Positions 26,549 to 35,593 of a stretch of 39,327 bases of DNA are shown one piece after another. Origin of the DNA: an uncultured Mucispirillum sp. (GTDB lineage Bacteria > Chrysiogenota > Deferribacteres > Deferribacterales > Mucispirillaceae); assembly GCA_944324495.1 (NCBI GenBank), contig CALUWN010000016.1:1-39327 (forward strand), given 5' to 3'. The position numbers and the translations under genes are program-made. Positions within the stretch are counted from its first letter, which is position 1. Every line of letters begins with the position of its first letter. Below the pieces are notes generated by a model, which saw nothing but the letters and a program-made list of their open reading frames with translations, ran no database searches and was not told where the DNA came from.

Positions 26549-28015
26549 TTAAATATCATTAGCGTTTATAAAACAGTCTTTTTTATCTTTACATATAACT
26601 ATATCATGCATATATTTTGCCTTTATAAGAAGCGACCTGTTTTCGCATATATATTTCAACCTTTCATTATTATCACCATTAAGGCAGTCTATAACACCAC
26701 GAAAACGAAATAAACTTTCTTTATCAGGCTGGTTATCTTTTAGTTTCCCTTTCCATACCAGCTGTAATTTTCCATTTTCATATTTTATAAAATCTTTTTC
26801 ATTAAAGCTAAACCCATAATCATTATATATATAAATCGCTTTTTCGTTTTGTGTGTAGTCATAATTACCATAGCTTGTATCATAAAAAGCAGGGTTTCTA
26901 AATTCAACTTTTTCTACTCTATTTTCTTTCATTTCAACAATATAAACAGCCCCATTAAATGCAAAAATATAAAGTGGGTTGTCATACAGTTCATCTAAAT
27001 TATTACCAAAATCATAAGAAATCATTCCTTTTGGCTTAACAGAAGGTACAAGTTTACCTATATAATTTAAAGCGTCTCTGGCATTTTCATATTCTGTAAA
27101 AAATGGGTTAACTGCATATTTATTTTCTGCACGCTTTACAACTGCAACTGGTATATAATCATCATCATTTAAAAAATTATAAACCCCAGCAGAAGAAAAC
27201 ATTATATCACTAAAGCCTTCTTCCACTCCTTTGTTTAAAATATCTATAATGTCTATATTTTCATTTTCTGCTATATAATTGAAAAGTGTATTTAATGCTT
27301 TATTTTTCTTTTTATTAAAAAATCTTATTTTTTTACCGCCAAGTTCTTCCCATTGTTTTATATGCTCTTTGATTTTACTTAGATTATAAAGCTCATCCTG
27401 AGCTAGATAAGAAAGCGCTATCATCATATGTGCATCTGCTTTTATTTTATCCTTCTCATTTTTTAAATCATTATTAAGGGCATATAAAAGCATATTTCGT
27501 GCTTTTAGTAATGCTAGATTTTTTGCTCTGTATGTTTCTGAACCTTTTTGAAAATCTCCATAACAGCTTACTTTATAGCCATCTTTAAATTCGTTTTCTA
27601 AATATATTTTTGGATAACAGTACTGCTCAAATTTCACACTTGAGGATATATTATCTTTATTCTCGTAAAAGTATGTAATAATTTTATATGCACTTGTTAA
27701 GTCTGTGCCAACATCCAAAAAATCTTCTGCTTGCTGTTGAATTTTAGAAGTTTTATAATCACCAAGGTACTTGTCATATTCTTTTGGAAAATATTTTTCA
27801 TAATCATCTTCTTTTGACACATCTATTAAAAAATCATAATCTCTTTCGTTTTTATAAAATGATGTGCCCGCATTTATATAATCAAGCTTCGCAAATGATT
27901 CTTCAAAAATATTTATATTTTTTGGGGCATTAATTTCTTCAATATTATATTCATTATCCTGCATACAAGCAGAAAATAATATAATAAAACTAATTACAAT
28001 ACCATATTTTTTCAT
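26549..28015 (-). CDS. Lipoprotein, family A (A1)
   Basis: A 488-residue predicted lipoprotein (signal peptide with lipobox FSAC at about residues 14-17). It aligns with A2 throughout: INAPKN against IEAPKD, RKAHLGLLKARNMLKYA-type helices, ISYLAQDELY, YIVEMK and a closing DCLNG..YICENRSLL..AKY pattern with two further Cys. The middle DNPLYIFAFNGAVYIVEMK block corresponds to the YIFPY..TYIINT block of family B, so A and B are distant relatives. A GGGAG site precedes the ATG. No known family; outer-membrane location is inferred. Confidence 0.76.
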   Translation of the reverse strand: MKKYGIVISFIILFSACMQDNEYNIEEINAPKNINIFEESFAKLDYINAGTSFYKNERDYDFLIDVSKEDDYEKYFPKEYDKYLGDYKTSKIQQQAEDFLDVGTDLTSAYKIITYFYENKDNISSSVKFEQYCYPKIYLENEFKDGYKVSCYGDFQKGSETYRAKNLALLKARNMLLYALNNDLKNEKDKIKADAHMMIALSYLAQDELYNLSKIKEHIKQWEELGGKKIRFFNKKKNKALNTLFNYIAENENIDIIDILNKGVEEGFSDIMFSSAGVYNFLNDDDYIPVAVVKRAENKYAVNPFFTEYENARDALNYIGKLVPSVKPKGMISYDFGNNLDELYDNPLYIFAFNGAVYIVEMKENRVEKVEFRNPAFYDTSYGNYDYTQNEKAIYIYNDYGFSFNEKDFIKYENGKLQLVWKGKLKDNQPDKESLFRFRGVIDCLNGDNNERLKYICENRSLLIKAKYMHDIVICKDKKDCFINANDI

Positions 28016-28049
28016 TTAATCTCCCTGTCTTTTTATTATTATAAACTTA

Positions 28050-29066
28050 TTATTTATAGCATGGAAAATACATTTCAAAATCCTCCCTTTCCCCCGGGTC
28101 GTATTCCAATATCTTATCCCACACTGAAGCGTGCTCCATACAGTAGTATATAAAAGGTTTTTTCCAATTAGCCCTTATTCTATTTGTGGCAAACTCAATC
28201 ATCTTAATACGCTCTGCCTTAAAATACCTAGTTTTGCCGTCTATTCCCTTTATAAAATCCCCTTTTGTTAAAATTGAAGGGCTTTTTCGCTGCCTTATTA
28301 TATTCATAAGTTCAGCAGGGCATCTAAATGTAGATATACTTATATATTCTACCATATTTTCATCTATTTGGCTTGTTAGCTCATCAATTAGTTCACCATA
28401 AGGAAAAGTAAAATTTTCCATCATTATTAATGGGTCAAAATGAAAGCCCACTTTATAACCATAACTTGAAACTTCTTTTGCAGCCTTTAACCTTTTTTTA
28501 AGGCTTGCTGTAAATGGTTCTTCCTGCTCTATAATACTAGCAGGGTTTAAGCTCCATGAAACCATAACATTTTTTGGGTTTAGGTTAAGCAGGTTATCTA
28601 CTACATCTGATTTTGTTTTAAACTCAAATAATATATTATCCTGCTTATTTACGAAGGGCACTATTATTTTTGAAAGGGGGATAGTTTTATCCATTGCTAA
28701 ACTGTCACTTAATTCCCCACTGCCTATTCGCCTTTTCGTATCTTTTATTGAAAATGCAATATCTTCAAGCACCTTATCAGTATTTCCTGCAACGCGTATA
28801 TGCTTATGGGGAAGATAAAGCTGTAAGATACAATATGCACAGTCAAAAGGGCAGCCCTGCATAATATCTACCACGTGATAATTGCAGCACCTGTATATAT
28901 TTGTAGCAGGGCATCTGTGTACAAAATTATCTTTATGGTTAGATATTACCACATTACTTTTTTTATCTTCTACTTCTGCCCCGTCATCTATTACTTCTAT
29001 ATTATTATCCTTTGCCACCATTTGAGTAAGTGGCAAATCTTGGGCTGATTTTTCTACATATATCAT
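28050..29066 (-). CDS. SplB-like radical SAM protein (spore photoproduct lyase family)
   Basis: A 338-residue radical SAM protein. The cluster motif CPFDCAYC (Cys 72, 76, 79) binds the 4Fe-4S cluster. CPATNIYRCCNY, GFHFDPLI, EYISISTFRCP and the final YDPGEREDFEMYF are typical of the family. True spore photoproduct lyases have a catalytic Cys in a CTSD context after the cluster. Here the equivalent segment is GSGELSDSLAMD without Cys, so genuine thymine-dimer repair is doubtful. It sits between the B2 and A1 genes with short gaps, unlike its envelope-type neighbours. Confidence 0.85.
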   Translation of the reverse strand: MIYVEKSAQDLPLTQMVAKDNNIEVIDDGAEVEDKKSNVVISNHKDNFVHRCPATNIYRCCNYHVVDIMQGCPFDCAYCILQLYLPHKHIRVAGNTDKVLEDIAFSIKDTKRRIGSGELSDSLAMDKTIPLSKIIVPFVNKQDNILFEFKTKSDVVDNLLNLNPKNVMVSWSLNPASIIEQEEPFTASLKKRLKAAKEVSSYGYKVGFHFDPLIMMENFTFPYGELIDELTSQIDENMVEYISISTFRCPAELMNIIRQRKSPSILTKGDFIKGIDGKTRYFKAERIKMIEFATNRIRANWKKPFIYYCMEHASVWDKILEYDPGEREDFEMYFPCYK

Positions 29067-29081
29067 CTATTACCCAGCTAA

Positions 29082-31232
29082 TTAATATTTAAAAATATTT
29101 TCATAACTTAGTATGGAATTTAAACATGTATCATAATCTGCCCCTTCTCCACATTTTTCAGTATAGGCAGTATTAAAAGATTCATATATTTCCTGCAGTT
29201 TTATTTTTACACTTTCTGGATAGCTGTTTTTTTCTACCTTTTCCATTTTTTTACTATAAAGCCCTTCAATATATGCTTTAGATGTTAAAAACAAACGGTC
29301 TGTACATATATATGGCTGAACTTCATTTTCAACATTTTGGCAGTCAATTTTTGCTTTTTCTTCCAAACTGGTTGTAAAATCTTTATATTCTGCCATTTTG
29401 TTTATTTTTTCACTTTCACTTTCATAGTAATATATAGGGAAAGAGCCAGAGCCTGCCTTATTATCTACAATATTTACAACAAATATATTATTATCCCTGT
29501 GAATAAAACCTATAAAAATGCTGTTTTCTGTTTTATGAATTAAAGTTTTATAAAACTTATTGTTATTTAGTGCATTATCTATATCAAGCGCTATTTTTTC
29601 ATCTAAAATTTCTAAATTTTTATTAAGTATAAAAATGCCTTCAGTTTTAATACCATTGTTATTATAAAAATAAGTAGAAGCTAAAATAACAGGGTTTTTA
29701 GCATCAACTGTTAAATCATAAAAATATAGCTCATTTTCTATTAACTGCTGGCTTGAATATTTTTGCAGATAAGCCATATATTTATTTATTTCTTCCTGCA
29801 TATCACCTTTACTAAATTTATCTATACCTAAAACTGCCTTAACTTCTTTAGGACTTATTTTTTGCCCTCTGCGTTCCTTTAATTTATCCACATCACCAAG
29901 TGGTGATTGAGGCTGCTTTTTATATTCTTTGCTGTATATTATATTATCTTTATATGAAAATGTATTCATAGTAGATACTTCATGCAGTGCAAGATTTATA
30001 TTATATCTTAAAAGCACTTCTATATCATAATTTTTAGAATATTCAGTATTAAAAAATTTAGGGCTTCTCACCTCTATTTTTACGATTTTATTTTCAATTT
30101 CTGTTGTATTTATAATATATGTTACATTATTATAAGGGAAAATATATACATTACCATAATATACATTATTAGTGCAGTGCTGTGGTATATATGTTTTACT
30201 ATCCCCCGTATTTTCATTACCATAAACCATTTTATAATAATTTGGATAAGGGTTATATGTATAATAACCTATCTGGCTTAGTTCTAAAATATTTAATACT
30301 GACTGTTCATTTATTTTACTAACCTGCACAATCTCATAAAAATTATCATTAAATATATTAAAATACCCATTTAAAAAAGCAGCGTAATTTATAAGCCCGT
30401 TATCGCGTATTATATTAAAAGCTTCTGCTGGGTTATCTTCTTTAAATTCTATAGATTTACTTAATAATGATGCAACACCATAACATTTATTTCTATTATT
30501 TACACAAAGTCCATAAGTTTCTAAATATGATACCATGTTATCAACTGTAGCACCACTATCTATAACTTTTTGCATTTTTTCCTGAATATATGGCAGGTTA
30601 TTAAAACCATCACTTAAATATTCTGCTAATGCAAGAAAAAAGCTGTCCTCACTGCTTTCTTCTTCCTTATTTTCTATTGATTTATTTATTATATATTGTG
30701 CTTTTTTTAAAGCCCTGTTTTTCCAAGGAAATGTCCTTGTATTGGCTATATTATTAGTATATTCTGTCCATTGTTCTCTATACAGCTCTCCATTTATAAA
30801 TTTATCACTGCAGGAAAGCTGTGTATCTTTTTCTTCATTATATTCATAACCTAAATCAAATACACTAACAAATCTATCAGATACAGACATTTTTTCTATT
30901 TTGTATATTTCATTACCTATCAATATTTTTGCAAAAAACACAGGAACATACTCTGCTTCTAAAAAGTTTGCATACTCTTCCATTTTAACAGAGTTTGCCT
31001 TATATCTCCCAAAATTAAATTCTTTTAAATATTTTTCATAATCAAGCACATTTATCATATCTTCATTATTATGTACGATATTGTTTTTTATTTCATTACC
31101 ATGAGTATCTGTTAATGTTACTTTATTTCCTTCAACAACTATTTCTCCAATTTTTATATCTTCATCACTATTTTGTGCAAATGCTTGTAATGCAAAGAAA
31201 ACAACTGCTGATATATATAATAGCCTACTCAT
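29082..31232 (-). CDS. Large secreted protein, family B (B2)
   Basis: A 716-residue exported protein with a signal peptide ending LQAFA. It is the closest relative of B1: VTLTDTHGNEI, CSDKFINGELY, AAFLNGYFNIFND, NVYYGNVYIFPY, IVKIEVRSPKFFNT and FSYKDNIIYS. The C-terminus repeats the DC..ICTDRLFLTSKAYIEGLYSKK pattern plus two Cys. The start is the ATG at 31232, eight bases after GAGG; it overlaps the A2 stop (ATGAGTAG), so translation of A2 and B2 is coupled. No enzymatic motif was found; function unknown. Confidence 0.77.
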   Translation of the reverse strand: MSRLLYISAVVFFALQAFAQNSDEDIKIGEIVVEGNKVTLTDTHGNEIKNNIVHNNEDMINVLDYEKYLKEFNFGRYKANSVKMEEYANFLEAEYVPVFFAKILIGNEIYKIEKMSVSDRFVSVFDLGYEYNEEKDTQLSCSDKFINGELYREQWTEYTNNIANTRTFPWKNRALKKAQYIINKSIENKEEESSEDSFFLALAEYLSDGFNNLPYIQEKMQKVIDSGATVDNMVSYLETYGLCVNNRNKCYGVASLLSKSIEFKEDNPAEAFNIIRDNGLINYAAFLNGYFNIFNDNFYEIVQVSKINEQSVLNILELSQIGYYTYNPYPNYYKMVYGNENTGDSKTYIPQHCTNNVYYGNVYIFPYNNVTYIINTTEIENKIVKIEVRSPKFFNTEYSKNYDIEVLLRYNINLALHEVSTMNTFSYKDNIIYSKEYKKQPQSPLGDVDKLKERRGQKISPKEVKAVLGIDKFSKGDMQEEINKYMAYLQKYSSQQLIENELYFYDLTVDAKNPVILASTYFYNNNGIKTEGIFILNKNLEILDEKIALDIDNALNNNKFYKTLIHKTENSIFIGFIHRDNNIFVVNIVDNKAGSGSFPIYYYESESEKINKMAEYKDFTTSLEEKAKIDCQNVENEVQPYICTDRLFLTSKAYIEGLYSKKMEKVEKNSYPESVKIKLQEIYESFNTAYTEKCGEGADYDTCLNSILSYENIFKY

Positions 31233-32721
31233 TATAATCACCTCTTTTAATCATATCTTCTACTGTCATAAAGCAGTTTTCTTTATTTCTGCATTTATAA
31301 TTTTCATGCTCATATTTTGCTTGTATAAGCCTTCCTCTATTAGAGCAGAAATAAATTAACCTTACATCATTACCATGCAGACAGTCCATCATATTTCGTA
31401 GTTTAAAAAGTTTTGCTTTATCTGGCTGCTGGTCTTTTATATTACCATTCCATACAAACTCACCCTTACCATTTTCATAACTAATATAGTCTTTTTGGAG
31501 CATATCAAATCCATATTCATTTACTATAAACTCTTTATAATCATTATCTGAATAACCACCTGTATTATAGCTTGTATCAAAATAAGCAGGGTTATAAAAC
31601 TCCACTTTTAATGGTTTTTCATCTTTCATTTCCACAATATAAACAGCACCATTTAGTGGCAAAATATATACGGGGTTATCATATAATTTATCATAATTAT
31701 TTCTTACATTATATACTGATGAATCTATTTCTTTTTTAGGCTCTACCAATAATGCATAAGAAGCAAGCACATGTTCTACCCTGTGAAATTTAGTAAAAAA
31801 TGGATTAACAGCATATCTTTTTTCATCACGTTTTACTATGCTTACAGGTAAAAAGAAATCATCATTTAAGTAATTATATATGCCGCCTAATGATAATGCT
31901 TGGTTTATAAAGCCTTTATCAATACCGTCTTTTAAAAGCTCTATAACGCCTGTATTTTCATTATATGCTACATATTTTAATAATTCATTTAATTCTTTAT
32001 TTTTTTCAGATGAAAAAATCTCAACCTTATCTCCGCCTAATTCTTTCCAAAGGGCAGCGTATTTTTTCACTTCCAAGATTTGATACAGTTCATCTTGGGC
32101 AAGGTAAGAAATGGCAATATATAAATGAGCATCTGCACGTACTTTATCACTTTCTTCTTTTAACTGATTTTCTATAGCATATTTTAACATATTTCTTGCT
32201 TTTAAAAGCCCTAGGTGTGCCTTTCTATATATTTCTGCACCCTTTTGAAATTCACCAACACACTGAAGTTTTCCCTCAATAAAATCATCAATTTTATTAA
32301 AATTATAATCAGGAAAACAGTATTGGTCAAATTTTGCCAGCTCTAATAATTTACTTTTACTATCAAACATATATGCAATAAATTTATATGCACTGGAAAT
32401 GGAAGTTCCGTTATCCATAAAATTATTTATATAATTTAACATTTCATCGTCGTATTGGATTATATTAGTTACATCAAGATAGTTTTTATAAAAATATTTT
32501 TCATAATCTGCTTCTTTTGAAATATCTAATAAAAATGCAAGCTCTTTATCATAATCATAAATTGAAAGCCCAGCATTTTCAATATCTAACTTATCAGTTA
32601 GATTATCAAACAGTACATAATCTTTTGGTGCTTCTATTTTTTCAACGTTAAATTCATCTTTTCCTTTACAGCCTGTAAAGGCAATTAATGTGGCTAAAAT
32701 TATACAGTATTTTTTCATCAT
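31225..32721 (-). CDS. Lipoprotein, family A (A2)
   Basis: A 498-residue predicted lipoprotein, paralogue of A1, with lipobox FTGC and mature sequence starting CKGKDEF. Middle helices (YRKAHLGLLKARNML and AISYLAQDELY) suggest TPR/SEL1-like repeats, and the C-terminus repeats DC..YFCSNRGRL..AKY plus CRNKENC. Start ATG at 32721 follows a G5 site at good distance; the extended frame to 32748 is not supported. It heads the long minus-strand run that ends at 17641. Its upstream DNA is duplicated in front of B3. Confidence 0.77.
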   Translation of the reverse strand: MMKKYCIILATLIAFTGCKGKDEFNVEKIEAPKDYVLFDNLTDKLDIENAGLSIYDYDKELAFLLDISKEADYEKYFYKNYLDVTNIIQYDDEMLNYINNFMDNGTSISSAYKFIAYMFDSKSKLLELAKFDQYCFPDYNFNKIDDFIEGKLQCVGEFQKGAEIYRKAHLGLLKARNMLKYAIENQLKEESDKVRADAHLYIAISYLAQDELYQILEVKKYAALWKELGGDKVEIFSSEKNKELNELLKYVAYNENTGVIELLKDGIDKGFINQALSLGGIYNYLNDDFFLPVSIVKRDEKRYAVNPFFTKFHRVEHVLASYALLVEPKKEIDSSVYNVRNNYDKLYDNPVYILPLNGAVYIVEMKDEKPLKVEFYNPAYFDTSYNTGGYSDNDYKEFIVNEYGFDMLQKDYISYENGKGEFVWNGNIKDQQPDKAKLFKLRNMMDCLHGNDVRLIYFCSNRGRLIQAKYEHENYKCRNKENCFMTVEDMIKRGDYNE

Positions 32722-32860
32722 TTTAAAACCCCCATAGGATATTACCATATTTTATCTATAAAAACAAGCAACTAACTTATATATTGACAATAAAGTAAGT
32801 ACTGATATACTTTAAGCATACAATTTTTAGGAAAGGGAGTAATTTATAATGTGGAATGCA
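32716..32860. repeat. Segmental duplication, copy 1 (divergent promoter region)
   Basis: The start of A2, its upstream DNA and the first codons of the membrane gene at 32849 are repeated at 35445-35575. Shared landmarks are CCCCCATAGGATA, AAAACAAGCAACTAAC and ACAATTTTTAGGAAAGGGA. Copy 1 keeps a complete plus-strand promoter; copy 2 has lost it. Confidence 0.85.
32784..32811 (+). promoter_or_regulatory. Promoter of the 32849 membrane gene
   Basis: TTGACA at 32784-32789 and TATACT at 32806-32811 are separated by 16 bp. In the duplicate near 35500 both boxes are missing because of a short deletion, which supports that they belong together. Confidence 0.7.
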
Positions 32861-33412
32861 ATAAAAAATGTGTTTACTGTAATTTTCTCTGTGGTGCTTT
32901 TAATAGCTGTATTAGCAGTCAGAATAGTTCCACTGGCACTATTCATATTCTTAATAATACAGTCATATCTTCATAATATTGAATACCATAAAGCTATCCT
33001 TATTGCAATATTAGTATCATCTATTTTTCTTTTGTTTGGCAGCATTATTACAGGTAATGAACTATTAAAATTAAATTATAAAGAAAAATATTCAAACACA
33101 ATGATAGTAGGTGGTTCAATAATGGATATATTAAAGATTTTAGCAGTACTTGCATCTGCTGTATTGTTTTATCTTAATAATATCACATATGCTTATTACC
33201 TGGCACTATTACAGTTTGTAATATTGGATTTGTATTCATTATATACAATGCTGTATAAAGAATTCCGCACTGCTTCTATTATTTCTATTATTTTTAATAC
33301 TTTATTTTTGATTTTAGGGCTTATATTTATAAAATACGCTGAAATAATTTTAATTGTTTATTATATCGTATATTATATTAGCTTCTTAAAAACATTCTAC
33401 TTAAAACGTTAA
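32849..33412 (+). CDS. Small integral membrane protein
   Basis: A 187-residue protein with about five or six hydrophobic segments covering almost its whole length, and few charged loops (for example GNELLKLNYKEKY). No family is recognised. A GGAAAGGGAG site precedes the ATG, and a hairpin follows the stop by eight bases, so it is its own transcription unit. A remnant of the same gene (first eight codons) remains at 35552. It is the only plus-strand gene between 17530 and 37440 apart from that remnant. Confidence 0.75.
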   Translation: MWNAIKNVFTVIFSVVLLIAVLAVRIVPLALFIFLIIQSYLHNIEYHKAILIAILVSSIFLLFGSIITGNELLKLNYKEKYSNTMIVGGSIMDILKILAVLASAVLFYLNNITYAYYLALLQFVILDLYSLYTMLYKEFRTASIISIIFNTLFLILGLIFIKYAEIILIVYYIVYYISFLKTFYLKR

Positions 33413-33419
33413 AATATAA

Positions 33420-33450
33420 AAGTGGCAAATTATGCCACTTGTAATTATTT
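33420..33450 (+). terminator. Terminator of the membrane gene
   Basis: An 8-bp stem (AAGTGGCA with TGCCACTT) with a 5-base loop at 33420-33440 is followed by a T-containing tract. Half of it survives in the duplicate at about 35578. Confidence 0.7.
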
Positions 33451-33506
33451 TAACCCATAATATTAAATAAATCTTTATTAATATTTTCTATTACTTTAAC
33501 TTCAAT
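33450..33506 (-). pseudogene. N-terminal remnant of a copy of the 35594 gene
   Basis: On the minus strand this encodes IEVKVIENINKDLFNI and then a stop, nearly identical to the start of the 35594-36376 protein (MEIKVIENINKDLFNI). The start ATG has become ATT and the rest is deleted. It is the mirror event of the loss of the membrane gene in copy 2. Confidence 0.82.
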
Positions 33507-33515
33507 AATATTCCT

Positions 33516-35450
33516 TTATTTTAAAAATAATTTTTGATATTTAAAAAATAAATCACTTATACATTCTTTATTGGAGCATGATAAAACTTCCTTATTCATA
33601 TTATCATAAGAAGTAATATTACCCTGTTTTTCTTTGTATAATACTTCTATATATGCTTTATGGCTTAATAATTCTCTTGATGAACATATAAGCTGTAATG
33701 CTTTATTTGCAGAAGTTTTATTACAGTCAATATTAGCTGCAACATGCAAATTAAACAGAGTTTTTTCTTTATCAACATTATTAATTTCCTGCTTATTTTT
33801 CACATTATATGCTGGAAAAGTATTAAATTCTGCCTTTCTACCATCTTTTATATTTACTATAAGCACTTGACCGTCTTGCCTTAAATATATCAGTTGTGGA
33901 TTATTGTCTTTATATGTTATTTTAACATTATAATTCCATAAATAGCTGTCAGTGAAATCTGATACAGCGTTTGCTAAATCTTCATTTAATATGTTTAATT
34001 TTTTATCTACTATAAAGTAATGAGTAATATTTTTTGTTTTTTTATCAATAATACAGGCAACATATACTGGGTCTTTTTTACCTATATCATAAAAAAGTAA
34101 ATCATAATCATAAATTGTTATTAAAGATTTTGAATAAAAGCTTAAAAATTCCATATATTCTTTAACAGCTCTTGGGCTATCTGTATTGTTCATTATGGCT
34201 TTTTCATAATTTCTGTCTTTTACATAATCTTTCATCTGTGTATAAGTTAATGGTTTACTGTAATCATACATATTAGCTAATGTATCTACATCCCCAGCAG
34301 GCGACTGCGGCTCTTTGTCATATTTGACTTCATAAATAATGTTATCTTTATATGAAAATTTACCCATTTGGGAAACACCATGGAGTGCTTTTGCCTTTTT
34401 ATCATCTTTAAATATTTCTGCAATATTATAATTTTTACCATAATTTACATTAAAATATGCAGGGTTTTTTATAGATATTGTTTTTACATTATTTTCCACT
34501 TCTGATGTATTTACTAAATAATATTTTTTATTAAACGGCAATACATAAAGGTTGCCCTGATAAACATAACCTGTGCAGTGCTCTGGCTCATATTTCTTAG
34601 GGTCACCGCTGTTATTATCACCAAAGAGCTTATAAAAAAGGTTTGTATATAGATTCTCATTATTATCGCTTAATTTTTCTTCATCTATTATTAATATAGA
34701 GTGAGTATTATTTTTCACTATTGCAAATTTGTGATAAAATCCGTCATTATAAATGTCTACATAACCAGAAGTCATTATAATATCATCTATATATCCCTTC
34801 TCTACTGCATAGTTATAAAAATCTACAACATTATCAAATTTCATTTTAGTAATATCTGCAATTATTTCTGCTATTACTTCTACGTCTTCTGTTAAATCTT
34901 CTACTGCTGTATCACCATTTACTGATAAAAATTCATTAAAATAATAAGATATTTTATCATAATTATAAAACATATCTTTTAAGAAATACATATAGCTTAT
35001 GAAAAATAATGTTTCACCTGCTTCATCTGTATTTTCCTTAATATAGTTTTCAAATATTTTAATTGATTTATCAAGCTGGCTGTCTAATTTTAAATATTTA
35101 TCATTATTTTTTAAAAATAATTTGCTTTTTATATTTCCATTAATAAATTTATCAGAACAGGCAAGCTTGTTTATATTATTTTTTGCATATTTAAAGCCTA
35201 TATCTGCAAGCTCTTCATCACTGTATATATTTTTAATTGGGTATTGTTTTATTGAGTAAACTCTGGTATCAAATGCAAATTTAACAAAATCTGATTTCCA
35301 AAAATTTACATCATCAATATTTTTAATTTCAAGATAATTAATCGTATCTACAAGTTGTTCAGATTTTTTTAATATAGTATTAATATCATGCGCAAATACT
35401 GTTTTACCTATTAAAACCAGCAAAAATGTAATCAATAATTTTTTCATCAT
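33516..35450 (-). CDS. Secreted protein, family B (B3)
   Basis: A 644-residue exported protein, the third and most divergent B member. The signal peptide ends TVFA. Shared blocks are LACSDKFINGNI, HCTGYVYQGNLYVLPF, MGKFSYKDNIIY, EPQSPAGDVDTL and the C-terminal DC..LICSSRELLSHKAYIEVLY with CSNKEC. It lacks the VTLTD-type N-terminal block of B1 and B2. The start is the ATG at 35450 after a G5 site; the frame continues to 35522 without support. It has no A partner, but its upstream DNA is the same as that of A2, as if an A gene had been deleted between them. Function unknown. Confidence 0.76.
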   Translation of the reverse strand: MMKKLLITFLLVLIGKTVFAHDINTILKKSEQLVDTINYLEIKNIDDVNFWKSDFVKFAFDTRVYSIKQYPIKNIYSDEELADIGFKYAKNNINKLACSDKFINGNIKSKLFLKNNDKYLKLDSQLDKSIKIFENYIKENTDEAGETLFFISYMYFLKDMFYNYDKISYYFNEFLSVNGDTAVEDLTEDVEVIAEIIADITKMKFDNVVDFYNYAVEKGYIDDIIMTSGYVDIYNDGFYHKFAIVKNNTHSILIIDEEKLSDNNENLYTNLFYKLFGDNNSGDPKKYEPEHCTGYVYQGNLYVLPFNKKYYLVNTSEVENNVKTISIKNPAYFNVNYGKNYNIAEIFKDDKKAKALHGVSQMGKFSYKDNIIYEVKYDKEPQSPAGDVDTLANMYDYSKPLTYTQMKDYVKDRNYEKAIMNNTDSPRAVKEYMEFLSFYSKSLITIYDYDLLFYDIGKKDPVYVACIIDKKTKNITHYFIVDKKLNILNEDLANAVSDFTDSYLWNYNVKITYKDNNPQLIYLRQDGQVLIVNIKDGRKAEFNTFPAYNVKNKQEINNVDKEKTLFNLHVAANIDCNKTSANKALQLICSSRELLSHKAYIEVLYKEKQGNITSYDNMNKEVLSCSNKECISDLFFKYQKLFLK

Positions 35451-35593
35451 TTTAAACCCCCATAGGATACTACCATATTTTATAAGTAAAAACAAGCAAC
35501 TAACTGATATATTTATAAGCATACAATTTTTAGGAAAGGGATTAATTTATAATGTGGAATGCAATGAAGAATGTGACAGTTTGCCACTTTTAA
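35445..35593. repeat. Segmental duplication, copy 2
   Basis: Counterpart of 32716-32860. It joins the upstream region of B3 to the first codons of the membrane gene. Compared with copy 1 it has a short deletion removing the TTGACA and TATACT boxes. Confidence 0.85.
35552..35593 (+). pseudogene. Remnant of a second membrane gene copy
   Basis: This encodes MWNAMKNV followed by TVCHF and a stop. The first eight codons match the start of the 32849 gene with one difference (Ile to Met at position 5). A deletion then joins them directly to the end of the terminator hairpin, so only 13 codons remain. Confidence 0.85.

Noticed and set aside
28050-29066. Evidence for a spore former
   Set aside because: The protein lacks the lyase cysteine, no other sporulation gene is present and the rest of the window is Gram-negative in style.
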